DNA of 55,727 bases, from NCBI GenBank assembly GCA_027622275.1, contig JAQBZB010000017.1:1-55727 (forward strand), read 5' to 3'. The stretch is from Planctomycetota bacterium. GTDB lineage: Bacteria; Planctomycetota; Planctomycetia; Pirellulales; Pirellulaceae. The position numbers and the translations under genes are program-made. This document shows, piece by piece, positions 52,101-54,604 of this stretch; positions within the stretch are counted from its first letter, which is position 1; the number at the start of each line of letters is the position of its first letter. The notes under the pieces are model-generated. The model searched no databases and was not told the origin of the DNA. It was given only the letters and a program-made list of their open reading frames with translations.

Positions 52101-53685
52101 GATCGCGTTGCCTGATACCGCAACAGTTGCTAAGGACTCCCAGCTCGGCGTGACGATCGACGTGCTGGCCAATGATAGCGATCCGGACAAAGACCCTCTG
52201 GACATCACGGCACTCAACTTGGTTAACACCATTGGTTCGGTCGGGATCATCCTTCAGCAGAACGCTCAAGAAGCCATCGCGTACACTCCAAACGGTCGGT
52301 TCAACTTCCTGATGGCTGGCGAGACGGCAACCGACACGTTCATGTATACGATCAGTGACGGCAAGGGAGGTCAGGCCACCGCCACGGTGGTCGTGACAAT
52401 CACCGGGCCGAACAATGATCCGATTGCTCAAAATGACAGTGCGATGACGTTCGAGGATCAATCCGTCATTGTCTCGGTTCTGGCAAACGACACCGACATC
52501 GATCCGCAGAACCTCTTCGTCACTCAGATTAACGGCAGCCCGATATCAGCGGGTACGCCGGTCTCCGTCACAGTGCGAGGCGGCACGGCAACGCTCGATA
52601 CCAGCAACCGCATCACCTTCTCACCGAATGGACGTTATGAGGATCTGAGTGTCGGCGCTCAAGTCGTCGAAGTCTTCAACTATTCGATCAGCGACGGCAA
52701 CGGCGGCACCGGCACGGCCAATGTGACGATCACGGTGAAAGGCGTCAACGACGCCCCGATCGCTGTGGACGATGGTTATGCGGCCGTCCAAGGCGGAACT
52801 TTGACGACGACAGACGCCGATGGAACGGGTACGCCAACTTTGTTCAATGACGATGGCGTCTTGGCGAACGATACGGATGTCGACTCGGACGACACGCTCA
52901 CCGCGTTCCTCGACTCGCAGCCACAATTTGCGAGCGCGTTCAACTTGAATCCGGACGGAACATTCACCTACAGCCATAACGGCAGCAACACAACACAGGA
53001 TTCATTCACGTATGTTGTGGACGATGGCAACGGCGGTTCGTCGGTGGGGACGGTGACCATCACAATATCGCCGCGCCCGCCGTGCGTGTGGTGTAATCCG
53101 GTAAATAATCTAGATGTCAACAACGACGGTTTCGTTACACCGCTCGATGCACTGATCATCATCAACAACCTCAACCTTGTCGGGCCGCGAGTGCTGCCCA
53201 ATCCCCCGATCCCGCCGAACTCGCCGCCGCCTTTCTACGACACCAATGGTGACGGCAGCATCTCGCCGGTGGACGTGTTGTTGGTCGTCAATCACTTGAA
53301 CGATCCTGCGAATCAAAGCGAAGGCGAAGGCGCGGCGTTTGGCAGCCAGTCGATCGTCGCATCCAGCGATGTCTTGGCTTCGCTCGATTATGCGACCGAG
53401 CCGCGAGGACTCAGCTACGGCGAGGCGCTGGCGAACTACATCCTCCAGAAGGAAGACTCGGCAGCGACCGGGCAACTGCGAACGCGGCTCAGCAGCCTTG
53501 TGGAACGGACGAGCGTCAACGTCGACGCCTCTCGAATTGCCTACGAGACCGCACTCGCCGCTGGCGATGCAGATCAAATCGACTTCGCCGACACGGATGT
53601 CTATGATCTCCTGGCTCAGGATTCGTTGCATGACGCAACCGGCGTCGATGATGCGATCTTTGGCCGCGATCAAGATTGGCTGTAA
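25138..53685 (+). CDS. Giant multidomain extracellular protein (9,515 residues) with about 40 FEFD modules
   Basis: A single open frame of 28.5 kb, so a protein near 1 MDa. Basic N-terminus with LETLERRELLA (residues 34-44), the LEPR-XLL-type motif of giant planctomycete surface proteins. Then: paired LNTN modules (25504 and 27028); early FEFD modules; a metzincin-like domain lacking zinc ligands (27870-28320); pre-peptidase-C-like domains (28400-28780, 33000-34100, 44100-44450); beta-helix-like stretches (29270-31740, 44450-45350); two Fn3-like repeats (30213-30876); FEFD blocks A-D; GEVED-like domain (to 51147); six cadherin-like repeats; dockerin-like pair (53095-53310); and a 125-residue acidic tail. 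No PEP-CTERM or LPXTG is seen. TGAGG lies 9 bases before the ATG. Adhesion, surface-layer or scaffold roles are inferred; no active enzyme site was found. Confidence 0.92.
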   Translation: MSIRRNRSSSSSHEGFRKRRRNSLQRKQQRKMLLETLERRELLAVGPQLIGIQPNNDTLLRLDRTDVRNVAPQELIFKFDENQRFSADDLRNNPGRIQITRSAGDGAFAAATATSDLGTNGAVVIRFTAVRLGEGQNGITLSLTKSNQGAPGAPTITVNGNAISGRLNTNPFNETTALDLVNAINSNLNSSALIAAEIVSGNPDQILATNNASVPSIPTVTLSGANDVVIQPGFLGPAAAPNENEIIVRFADTLPDDLYRIDVFGEHPLLALRSTNRGCTYNVNGRIFAGCAVGDLTEDGIDNGLDVPPIFFELDLAPQIRAVVPQPVTRDASGALVQARDQLVVYFDDDDLFAPDVVFTGPNFRDGDTVFIDNGVGAIEAFEFDRDGSLVNAGARRVTFSATTTPNQMALALADAIKNTPGFGISAIATGGRVTLTGDSTATLSTGIIGVTRGLDSFVTSAENPNFYKLFYTRETVENTDDAVFVPTSVQYDPATDSAVLTFAKPLEQLERSNRFTMVDAITNIITSPSHRLVDGDVVRVTSTTALPGGLLAGVDYFVVNRTPDTFQLATQPDNAPVDITNADVGEHEFRAQIGPGVMRLRIGTDEAQPAAPVAIGLNVEATSDFNSSGNVIVRFQSDELTAEQFGSAIRIDVTKSDHGGPGAPLVTVRGNQVTVDLNTNPGNESTAQDLVDAINGDGRSRALMFASIDLGGNAAEPIANTVPNHFTVKLSGLGSSFDTATNLSNVFDTGSVLDVVGPGAGLSDGQTVTIIDNNGVSQTFEFVGTFGSPDVGNIAIFFVASDTRDDITARIVTAVNTATANSSFNVTATPVGNLIRLSNDRDVTLAGGGTALKLRSQGVLLASRIDTQVYPLDFPGSSEEPGHRKISDSGVGDEHIDNNNKDTTAGVTTVKYIFRNVYGSIPDNQGGQQLAFNLITNAQKQRAREVFESISQNAGIQFVETVDESDSTAIIVATGDLRAIPILPLTPRTVGGIGIRVGRTDVADGPGIDGRTTIILDSSVNWNDQFGLSDEANRESWFRSVFDAVERLFGIGNTLDLPALTVTSTNNAQVFDNTIEPIFPGDHDIVHLQRLFRPESKDIDLYKFTIDVPAGGAGIFTAETFAERLANASQLDTTLNLYREIVDANGVVVGRELVARNDDYYSDDSYIEVKLTAGTYYIGVSASGNDDYDPIIEDTGIGGTSEGAYELRLNFRGDAEFSIIDADNYDLTGPRLSGGENTRLTTRTPLDGNSDGIPGGVYNFWFETQHENRVLDVLAGTAGFVDGQVITLTDGQGTLRKFEIDRTGSVAPGNRRIDVTGLTASGIAQRIADVINAEPGFLVGVSAFGTKATLTGERSITLSSGFAGIELGGRTIFVDKTAPTNPDGSLSNPFSNLAGTSAVNAVGVSHEGDVIRVVGNDADGSNSTLTDRLAYEIGFNNLGQPLRDGTTLEVPRGVTMMVDEGAVFKLRRARIGVGSSAPGINRSGGALQVLGTPNNNVFFTSYHDESLGTDTFSFATTPLPGDWGGLLFRDDNDRKDGNFVYDEEGIFLNYVNNADIRYGGGNVVINSVAQVITPIHIIDTRPTIAFNSISRSADAAISASPNSFEETNFHAPRHQNFAFTSDYDRVGPDIYKNAVTGNSINGLFVRIQTPAGNTIRKMTVSGRFDDPDIVHVFGENLQIQGTPGGALLETQAPTIGLITRTPVAGGTLLAGTYNYRLTFVDIQGNEGPVSAATPNATATAAARSIRLAQLPAVAGDFVARNLYRSRPDDSYELVTQLNGTSTTYVDDGTTRGGSLFDPRATAPRVSQVTFTPAVGGGVLATGTHNYRVTFIDALGNEGPASERTANVTLGGAGQLIQRSVQLSQLPIATGNDIARNLYRLRGAGDYELVARLDATTTTYLDDGTTQGAILNDTGISRQPRFDARLAVDPSIVVKLDGARIETGIGAQFIAEGHEGLEIKFTSLLDDRFGAGGTFDTANDGTSSPGSNNEAQPSDWGGIMLAEYSSGNIDHALFAYGGGVTRVEGTFNAFNVLEIHQAETRVANSVFENNASGLGGQGAATNPGRFGRGFNDAGTIFVRGAQPIIINNIIRESDAAAININVNALNAELHRDSGRTTGPIDRLEGFRDNQGPLVFNNRLADNSINGMLVRGQTLTTQSVWDDTDIVHVVQDTIYVPDLHTFGGLRLESNPTSSLVVKLLSGDRNGNDPAVPDQAGFRAIGRPLEIDDRIGGAIQVIGQPKSPVVLTSLNDDTIGAGFDPRGDVQVQTRDVGDSLQLFQPDSNIAATLSGSLGVSTDAVGTNGSGVLDATIPPGAIIELALLHVATRNGTTTTFPAPPAFRPQSLRFNGQLLPITYLSNVDDSNNVNFETGRIDVTNIVAQAVLTGVAPNFTFTVDETSTGLPNNVEGVSLTVVYSDPSLPQTTVMILDGGLTGGNPLTNTLTFAQPVTAGIFAELAIGMAFSDPNLPGTGQITVNGTRLTSSAGGADDSSLLVPTPGNFITLGGVGDTSVNPILPASNLSPDDELYDLSPFIPNGATQVRLDLANTGTNNSMFLAVITVSGDVSLGNAGRPGEWQGIVLEQYSHDRNVQATTELEPREVISPGTNATTDNAQFLGQLAPFDKGGDENRRLGFEIQGFLNDRRDYDIYSFTADAGTEVWFDVDRTTHALDSVIELIDADGTVIARSNDSYFESLNANNALAPERRTSANLSDAELTDATLLGGIARLMQKRPPLQGEDFYSTNPRDPGMRLVLPGALGSTNTYHIRIRSGSDDLSDLNGGLTSGAYQLQIRLREVDESPGSTVRYSNISFAETGIELLGQPIHSPLLGESVEVAGVNNDSTANAQVLGNLVAIDRAALGIAGALGSSNDVDFFQFNINFQNVLLSPSTLEVVFDIDYADGLARANTTMSVFDANGQLILTSREGNIADDRPGKPGTSQIDDLSRGTVGGSDPFIGSVELRPGTYFLAVSSDATMPVQLEQFFLRNPINPDLRLEPVDSVRRIVEDHINGNGNFVSTADSPQIPVFLNNASKVEFHLGDVALYVSTQRSPFETFGNDSYDLTIVDPFTGAQETFAGDDLDFEIRDFAIHPNGLIYAYSVGLNETDPNSPFDANSGLFLQIDPATGVATVLRDDGIITYEIDPASTASPPNSVISHDVPPRIGDGIQFNAITFAQNIGFGGFAVGDRGFNTPPLPAGPTRFNNILYQFIADQTAANFGQPVSTTIGNPILGDRADVDPPPFLDRLWDQAGTNIRERGELLTSPRIVTEDATIQVFNSNTNELQTVFNIQDGTTLSVLDRGVSTTFEFDFGFEVQQLVDGQDGVTIRDGNFFFLDDSLFQLNTGPVIAVISDGGFIRSRTIVQVRDAAGLSINFELVDGDAVTAPNIAVPFTAAFQPDAIVTALATAINGTALDVLAFVSPNSGRLTLVDPTADINGQFGQVGATVSFGNANQFNGSIPQVSPGIRVEGDNGEAPILQAGAGDNFADGMTFRIDTRSTQGVPVTFEFESGYVLQVPQTFAIQVPFAGGRVISDGEIFTIDANSNDANPPLRFEFESTDLNNGVAPGSIAINISGRSTQTQVSDQIVAAITTAVPTLSASNQGNGYVHLGVTGIESLNTAQSVSLTQVGQQRPIGDGEIFRIGNGTFTRSFEFDSDGNTSGVGSVINAARSLTADQIAVNVAAQINGFSLGFTSVFLENGKVAVHDPRFAAPTPVLTVTNAPSLIVIGSPGVVQPPTVQRPHVPVPFLPSSTFSAQAVIQEITAAINAASAAPQVIPVPDGSLLRDGFFNVVDDNGILYVFEWDDQTAANRPPNTISITPTPPGFAGVPDPDCINANYPAGSTCILVPFIRGGTTVVATAQGPAAGPPIVATTANQNAQELLLAIQNRNTPANPPKSVRVQRGFGNLVSEAVVVSLHNLEATAEAVGDKVVVNGLAPSSVGSNIYTPGTAPLTRLVVDGLIQTQEFTFDALNNDITSDQIARDVAAAISATPNYTAGGAFDRINFHGAQTVDFSGVQVNGQRLWIQLGSVPGVAPGNERIEGLASDTAQDMIPIGAQVLTVSGEVPRNIAAAINSVLGPAITATTLNEFITLSQGVAIVDPPFSTAGEGPGGRVTGIAEVNNRLYVVSDNGGFYVVNNPTSASPRFDRSLMTGATTTYVRNSADDLVGIRFAGLTAGPANVENGAFANMLFAIDVQGRLFAFDVPVPGQESTTGGELQPIFLDGETFVSTGLTNVTGLEFSTLDQNLFRISPNLPGFQSPTEVDVRLGIANANRDPIFVNQQQQAPGHGVNPAFDNSRTSGSLPQSVEEGRNSFVFGQGTVNGVPRGYDFPGGAYGSLVSNEFDLTGYSAADRPVLYFNYYAATENKDFEPFNQLDPLVRDSFRVFIADNSGDWQLLGTNDEFDDGPGGITDEINDISQFEVQKAFDFRTTADWRQVRVPLDEYAGRENLRLRFDFSTAGEMNVGSVSTTGSELRAVAGVYIDDGDTFVIDNRIIEFDSGFTLVTPSGSAIPSRETLTITDTAGQTAVFEFVDNNDFPQTIITPNGASLAEGDTFTVGQGATSAQFEFDSGFLVQLPASNLIADEEFFVVNDGTGSGDVVFEFDKDGTLLDPTALRIGIVDDLTIRVPASGAAGLVDGDQFSLDDGNGAVVFEFDRDGMTNPGTVAINILNPIEILLPPAGGGFGGVRDGDSFSIDVDFNDLIPPVVFEFDSTGTTTAGNIPIAFDNFTTQSVLAQRVVTAISTAALGLTPVDAGNGIVRLLGIGPTNAVDVSLTPSASQQAAGLSQDDIANLIVTAVQQANLNVVPTNTGNGLVVLLDTTTAHVLNTGGSVFLTQTTTPKSADDVANRVLNAIQSRFPAPNFVPLNLGGGLFQLQGALSHTVSAATSSLIQSNVLPFILTVPANGAAGITEGETFTIRDNQTNDLVTFEFDTNGSVAGANRAVTIVAGNSADQVANAIALAIEQAVTAGLLTGLTPVTIGGGIVHVGGTVGTSHTIDMSGTANATQMGLPGVGPGNSAIGFLPTDTADQVAIRVAAAINLNAALSVNATIDTVIGNGVQLGGSTFNPGNSPLIPQGNIPIFVDPLQTPADVAEQIAQAIRLSTLGATVIPHLNNHPNLDANRINLEGAVDVVVSGGAAAQLLVVSDVGVTGNNVPAVINSGMSRIEVATVIDAVLEDLFFDPQIVAGFGLDIFDGDTFILEDNVNAPVTFEFESGFLLQIPPAGSNEAFGGIQDGVTFTITDPNDLSQLPLVFEFDKDHLNSPFGFPTVTAGNTPILIPDNASASTLARAIASAVAANPNSAALGLAPRALNAGLVQLGGRTGQILSVTPGSGLTRTSSTPFVLEIPAVGGNQELGGIRDGATFTITDGANSVTFEFDKNFTVSRDANGNIHRRIGITRNSTQTQVASAILAALNRPTPFNDPFPVSLTADLGIDLQNTVALSGGSRVRIAGVPGSRVEMSVGNNVTQPISEPGVHPTVSIFVPETLTLQIPELLRLHVPAAGGLTGGVVDGDTFLLDDDATDIVPGLVFEFDNDGTVGVDSNGIQHVPVIFTNTDRADQVALSILDAIATRPQLALFPTKFGGDGNIDFGGTGSVLTLPVGTPFIRTGPFAFQVPAAGAGLGGVADGATFTIDLDPLDATPATRFELDSNGSFNGANVPVGFVGTDDANQLANRIITQVRTTFPTLFPTLINGPSGLEIGGFANTSLTTNDAALGIRGHLTQTGKAGALVDSNFTSFVIRDGINPQVIFEFDLDGARSPFNVPVILNASPTSQNLATTNQIAGAIINAIAGAGVGLSPRNLGGGAIHLGGTALHQLDTEFSQTPVPGQRGPVGLTQSGRGGPIADGEMFTVTSAGSDIVFEFDNDVVWDAANVRVPFTPNQTTSEVTQTIITALRNNVGNLFPRNFGNELGVIDFGGDENHVLDTSGTANLSQDGLVGSQSPRVPVVFSPSSQFLGADVAQAVATAVNNTAPSLSILLDISAAVRTVAGRTENVVNFTHLTGLPSDVTFTEDFSQFGLSALKRRVVGNVFKQEEDLIRIIGHTIGNSGPLGFDGNLQGDQFGNVADHRPLPNQGNAGTAARGFDNLHEGIYIDDIVIGFAERGEMATYDVLAAVAPTDSSFVLNPDLSGNQRLTGPYQVEIRKAVDFGVTGGGSTRAGLTRSFDTNDRLTQGLTMIAQPGANIYDGQTFVLSDGVNSVTFEYDDTTIGDGILTGRQPVPFTPASTNNDVARAIRDAINSNTVQAVLPALSAGLGDGTLIGAGTPTVTTTNRVNIYGPAHLTVHGVDVDETNDFLAEATETGIVGRNSPSFLASGAIGDNQRHPILRGLDVDLFRIQLFRGETIQIDIDAEEIGSELDSMLRVFDVFGNELAFNDDRIAPGETSRRNFADPFLAFTAPASGTYFVGVSGFNNRNYDPDIEGSGINGGTGFYRLEMTFGAISAADFVLFDDPGDRNLFRDQGQILIEANRIANSEQFGITVDAGPRDAGANSTPHMGPVRNLLELNTNGQVPGVVIENNVIFGGQQGAIHFSGESRTAGDQVAAVPFGRIVNNTLFGVSGTLVPRTQTTDIGILVDDFAAPTILNNIVANFNTGIRVVPDGVSESLTVVGGQIYQGNAATTISGVASEDFAINLSNPDPSALPNGPNCNLDLHDPNVLFVDAVNENFYLQPCSNAIDNSVGSLLDRADLVRVRDPLGISPSPILAPGNDVTGQKRVDDPNVETASGFGENVFADRGAIDRADFAGPTANLRQPADNDADGVDLRSNEVSIVQLGQQVVGSSFEIRLVDGVEPADPTDGLGVDDKTVLSSAVVVKRDGVILQDGVDYSFSYNATSDIIKLTPLSGIWKPDSLYTITLNNTDRFVITTPAGDELSDGDAILIGDFQPRTERYEFDSGYSLHVPQTLTIQVPAEGGRLGGVRDGGTFIVALNDPVTGLKTVTFEFDKDGTFNAANVQIPFTSVSTQDEIVVSIVKALQNANLGLAPVNLGHGRIHLGSRSVHQLTLPTTGGGRTTLTSVGVAGGVADGNQFTIDDGTRVARFEFDTDGVTRPNTRPIAFKTIQTHEEIADRVATAVNQAIADGAIDAAGALQANDLGDGVVQLGGTPQHIVRTTLSRLTQAGKPGVSQAFGLQTKGASLRIQVPEAGLHLIVPQTGGAAISDGETFTIRNRAGVTATFEFDSNSTFTAGNFQIPYATGSDRNQVANSIAVAIAGANIGITPINLGGGDLDLNTVLHVINTSNSPSIRQTGIADGQFFTIDDGVSLTTFEFDGDPQPVLSIPGAKRIVFNGNDSANQLGNAVVSVVNSSNVGLDPLRKMINLGNGLLDAGEPAASSLSHLWGTAGTNLTQTGVSGGIRDGETFQVSLVDNSGFPLNTVTIEMDRNGIQTPGNIIVVYGDTSTASDIANTMVPVLLSAGLGLNSVHNGLGTIDLGGTANHRISVANSPVQVHLTILGAPGDNAAARIPFVPSSEFLASDAAVALNDAINNDPRSQVNVTSSLGGGATVVVDGARSVTAAANFLAATSGGITFMPAIKDLATNNLKPNQLTGETQFTIILGGVDLDYGDAGDPSFQTLSRSNGAVHVISNGLLLGTRVDADTDGQPNAVASGDDGDAFIDLTLSNLLPLTPSQAPFAVQIPTGLQVPVTGSGVGGVVDGDILIVGDATKTVTFEFDSDGNTQPTNVAISLNPGSQNNIADAIVAGINSQGLSLTPVNAGNGRVVLGITSNHVLDISRAPSLTSVAGVTENNTFAITDRTTGQTVTFQFDDIGTPATVAGNNVAVRFTTGSTLDQVAAAVVTAIRSVSPTLGTQLVGLNPTNLGGGVVNIGGTATHRIDTLNASLTTLGVPAYELQAPGIEAVLQTPSAGLRLVAPLFGGRVVTEGEKFTIKSGSVSATFELDSDGNAAPGNFFINYTPTSTQQDIVNRIRSAIAGVPQLALNPTDEGGGVIDFGEVTHTLDLSGTALTRSNSAPFVIQAPLTGGAGIADGDTFTIRKGSNSPIRFEFDSNGFATSGNVRVLFTRFSRPEDIALAISTAIRNASSLDLTPEDLGGGALRLRGATPTLNLSAAPSLTQAGLADGQTFQIDDGDRVVTFEFDSNGVSVPGNATINISNNFTLLVPTAGSAPGGVADGQTFSIRNSALGVNAIFEFDSDNSVAAGRIPIAVPGLGSQDLVANAIVTAVTGVSSLGLSPVNAGNGIVVLGETTSKHSIDTTNSPQLAVGTRPRTPDELAAGIISVIANAPLNPPLSPVYLGNGVIDPRLTSGHTINVSASNLSTFGQDGGVADGETFSVTDGNKVVNYEFDFDGNVAIGNTPIDLDYNFTIQVPAAGGTPGGIIDGDRFAINLGLGAPDVIFEFDSNGSTTPGNSVITFTNLNTQEDIVGAVANAIGSAGLGLSPRNLGEGRVILKLDGTAAASKLDTSGSAALTQFLTDDVAAAILDAINNSSFDTAFVVTSLGDGRIHVDGPSSHALNLTQSRLHLLDRLPSGIQTRSGANVTDGDSFIVSDGAKTVTFEFDDPTLSNGITSGRTGVTFTPASSPSQIADAIVAAIDSQGLSLSATHIGNGLISLDGDDEDGVVFEGGLIRTVDTQIVVTASQDGLLDAWVDFNQDGDWVDAGERVFTSQLVHAGLNTLSIATPATAKLGFTSARFRLSTAGGLQPTGLAADGEVEDYQVRVITNVAPTVLAPLSDVTNAFEDDLDRPISLAGTFGDVDITNGNADHLTLRVVSNSNSSLLTPTLAGNTLTLRFQKDQHGTANITVEARDQGGLTVTDTFTVVVAPVNDNPFVIAPLPDISINEDSPPFSIDISTAFADVDVLTNGDTLTYNLVSNDNPNLVQVSPNPFTGPVITLSALLNRNGQASITVQAQDSNGGNPVTDTFLVFVNAVNDPPVGVTDTGATDEDTPLNNLNVLNNDTDIDGDSLSVATFSATSAFGASVAITTAGVVTYNPTVSPMLQMLKKDVLQTDTFTYTATDGNGGFSALVTVTITVTGLNDAPIALPDTATVAKDSQLGVTIDVLANDSDPDKDPLDITALNLVNTIGSVGIILQQNAQEAIAYTPNGRFNFLMAGETATDTFMYTISDGKGGQATATVVVTITGPNNDPIAQNDSAMTFEDQSVIVSVLANDTDIDPQNLFVTQINGSPISAGTPVSVTVRGGTATLDTSNRITFSPNGRYEDLSVGAQVVEVFNYSISDGNGGTGTANVTITVKGVNDAPIAVDDGYAAVQGGTLTTTDADGTGTPTLFNDDGVLANDTDVDSDDTLTAFLDSQPQFASAFNLNPDGTFTYSHNGSNTTQDSFTYVVDDGNGGSSVGTVTITISPRPPCVWCNPVNNLDVNNDGFVTPLDALIIINNLNLVGPRVLPNPPIPPNSPPPFYDTNGDGSISPVDVLLVVNHLNDPANQSEGEGAAFGSQSIVASSDVLASLDYATEPRGLSYGEALANYILQKEDSAATGQLRTRLSSLVERTSVNVDASRIAYETALAAGDADQIDFADTDVYDLLAQDSLHDATGVDDAIFGRDQDWL
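25504..27350 (+). repeat. Two copies of an LNTN module near the N-terminus of the giant protein
   Basis: Copies at about 25504-25830 and 27028-27350 share the order: ITLSLTKSNQGAPGAP or IRIDVTKSDHGGPGAP, then VNGNAISGRLNTNP or VRGNQVTVDLNTNP, then a DLVNAIN or DLVDAIN helix with SRALM/SSALI. They flank the first FEFD module (26236-26490). The DLVxAIN helix resembles the VAxxIxxAI helix of the FEFD module, so the two may be related. Confidence 0.65.
27870..28320 (+). other. Metzincin-like domain with destroyed zinc-binding motif
   Basis: The stretch opens like a secreted matrixin or serralysin domain (TTVKYIFRNVYG...QRAREVFESISQNAGIQFVET). Where HEXXHXXGXXH would be expected it has DAVERLFGIGN (residues 1044-1054), followed by TLDLPA. 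All three metal His and the catalytic Glu are replaced, while the LxGxG turn is kept. It is therefore probably a non-catalytic remnant or a binding domain. Assignment rests on spacing and context only. Confidence 0.55.
30213..30876 (+). repeat. Two tandem Fn3-like repeats inside the beta-helix region
   Basis: Copies at 30213-30543 and 30544-30876 (about 110 residues each) share GTYNYRLTFVDIQGNEGPVS / GTHNYRVTFIDALGNEGPAS, then ARNLYRSR / ARNLYRLR and TTYVDDGTT / TTYLDDGTT. The surrounding beta-helix-like text resumes after them, so they look like a duplicated insertion. Confidence 0.75.
34980..37425 (+). repeat. FEFD-module block A
   Basis: Six or more modules or partial modules of the form DGxxFxIxD...FEFDxDG...VAxxIxxAI. 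Some end early at FEFESGYVLQVP and run straight into the next. The text on both sides looks like one beta-propeller-like domain (QAGTNIRERGELL before, GRVTGIAEVNNRLYVVSDNG after), so the block appears inserted into it. Confidence 0.7.
38555..43190 (+). repeat. FEFD-module block B, the longest
   Basis: About fourteen modules in tandem over 4.6 kb. Clear copies include FEFDKDG, FEFDRDG, FEFDTNG, FEFDKNF, FEFDNDG and FELDSNG motifs, most followed by a VAxxIxxAI helix and LGGxxH-type ending. It begins right after TTGSELRAVAGVYIDDGDTF in a jelly-roll-like domain, whose missing strand (GIYIDDIVIGFAERGE) appears only after the block, near 43395. Confidence 0.75.
45705..47692 (+). repeat. FEFD-module block C
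   Basis: About six modules (YEFDSGY, FEFDKDG, FEFDTDG, FEFDSNS, FEFDGDP, IEMDRNG). It begins after SLYTITLNNT in an Ig-like (Big-type) domain and ends before FMPAIKDLATNNLKPNQL, which reads as the continuation of that domain. Confidence 0.7.
48004..50820 (+). repeat. FEFD-module block D
   Basis: About nine modules (FEFDSDG, FQFDDIG, FELDSDG, FEFDSNG twice, FEFDSDN, YEFDFDG, FEFDSNG, FEFDDPT). It separates VDADTDGQPNAVASGDDGDA from DGDDEDGVVFEGG, two parts of what is normally one continuous GDD(E)DGV stretch in front of a GEVED domain. Confidence 0.75.
51148..53070 (+). repeat. Six tandem cadherin-like repeats
   Basis: Repeats of about 100 residues are separated by the linker V(N/K/T)xxNDxP (APVNDNP, NAVNDPP, TGLNDAP, TGPNNDP, KGVNDAP). 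Typical internal motifs are EDTPL, VLANDTDxD and FTYxxxDGNGG. These Ca-binding repeats are usual near the C-terminus of bacterial adhesins. Confidence 0.85.
53095..53310 (+). other. Dockerin-like pair of Ca-binding loops
   Basis: Two loops, DVNNDGFVTPLDALIIIN and DTNGDGSISPVDVLLVVN, each followed by NxLN, are separated by a Pro-rich linker. This is the two-fold pattern of type I dockerins. In planctomycetes it is common at the C-terminus of giant LEPR-XLL proteins and may anchor or cross-link them; no cohesin gene is seen here. Confidence 0.85.
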
Positions 53686-53708
53686 GTCGAGCGGTAGAAA
53701 CAGTTCCA

Positions 53709-53772
53709 GGTAGCCACGCTCGCCCGAGTGCGGGAAGGTGCCGTCGCCGACGTTCTGGCGAACGTGGCTACC
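53709..53772. repeat. Inverted repeat TAGCCACG type, after the giant gene
   Basis: Arms of 16 bases at 53709-53724 and 53757-53772 match at 15 of 16 positions. It begins 23 bases after the giant gene's stop and may terminate its transcript. The TAGCCACG arm is related in style to the ACGTGGCC arm at 4787. Confidence 0.75.
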
Positions 53773-53878
53773 GGATGCTACGATGCTCGCGTCAATCAAC
53801 GAACCTTCGCGAGCCGGCGGGTATTTGCGTCACCATGACCATCGCCGCAGCTTGCGTCTAACCGGAAGTCACGACGCG

Positions 53879-54598
53879 ATGGCCATCTCTTCTCGTGCCA
53901 ACTTGGCGGCGATCGTGTTCGCGATCGTCTTTCCATCGATCGTCACGCTCGCGTACTTCGTCGTTGTCACTGGGCAACCAGTCTGGCTGCAACAGAGTAC
54001 CGCGGTGATTGGAAAGGTGATTCAGTTCGGGTTTCCGGCGGTCTGGGTGTGCGTCGTCTTGCGAGAGAAAGTCGGTTGCCCCTGTCCGACCCGGCGCGGG
54101 ATCGGCGCGGGATTCGGCTTCGGGCTGCTCATCGCGGCAGCCATGTTGGCGCTCGCCTTCTTGTGGCTCAAACCGATCGGCTTCTTCGACGGGCCGAGCG
54201 AAGCGATTCGTGCCAAGATTCAAGATCTCGGGCTGAACACGGTCGCCAAGTACGCGGCGGCCGGGCTCTTCTACTCGCTCTGCCACTCGTTGATGGAAGA
54301 GTATTATTGGCGTTGGTTCGTCTTCCGGCGTCTGCGGGACTTCGTCCGCCCGACGACGGCGATCGCGATATCGAGCCTGGGATTCATGGCTCATCACGTG
54401 ATCGTGCTGGCCGTCTACTTTGGCTGGGCGTCGCCAGCGACCTATCTGTTCTCCGCGGCCGTGGCAATCGGTGGTGCCGTGTGGGCCTGGATCTATCAGC
54501 GAAGCGACTCGCTCTACGGCCCGTGGCTCAGCCACCTGTTGGTGGACGCCGCGATTTTTACCATTGGCTACGATCTCGCTCGCGATCTTTTCGTCTAG
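53879..54598 (+). CDS. CPBP-family intramembrane glutamic endopeptidase
   Basis: A 239-residue polytopic membrane protein of the Abi/CPBP (Rce1-like) family. ATG 53879 (MAISSRANLAAIVFAIVF) is chosen because the frame upstream reads through a palindromic repeat; GGAAG lies 11 bases before it. Hydrophobic segments occur at about 10-30, 47-60, 78-97, 125-137, 160-182 and 186-205. The family motifs are present: E140-E141-YYW-R145 (EExxxR), AHH at 171-173 in the second motif, and H219 in SHLLVD. Such proteases cut within the membrane, and some act in protein maturation or bacteriocin immunity. It follows the giant surface-protein gene, but a functional link is only speculation. The substrate is unknown. 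Confidence 0.88.
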   Translation: MAISSRANLAAIVFAIVFPSIVTLAYFVVVTGQPVWLQQSTAVIGKVIQFGFPAVWVCVVLREKVGCPCPTRRGIGAGFGFGLLIAAAMLALAFLWLKPIGFFDGPSEAIRAKIQDLGLNTVAKYAAAGLFYSLCHSLMEEYYWRWFVFRRLRDFVRPTTAIAISSLGFMAHHVIVLAVYFGWASPATYLFSAAVAIGGAVWAWIYQRSDSLYGPWLSHLLVDAAIFTIGYDLARDLFV

Positions 54599-54604
54599 TT
54601 TCGG

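Noticed and set aside
53310-53685. PEP-CTERM or sortase anchor at the end of the giant protein
   Set aside because: The last 125 residues are acidic and helical, with no VPEP or LPXTG motif or hydrophobic tail.
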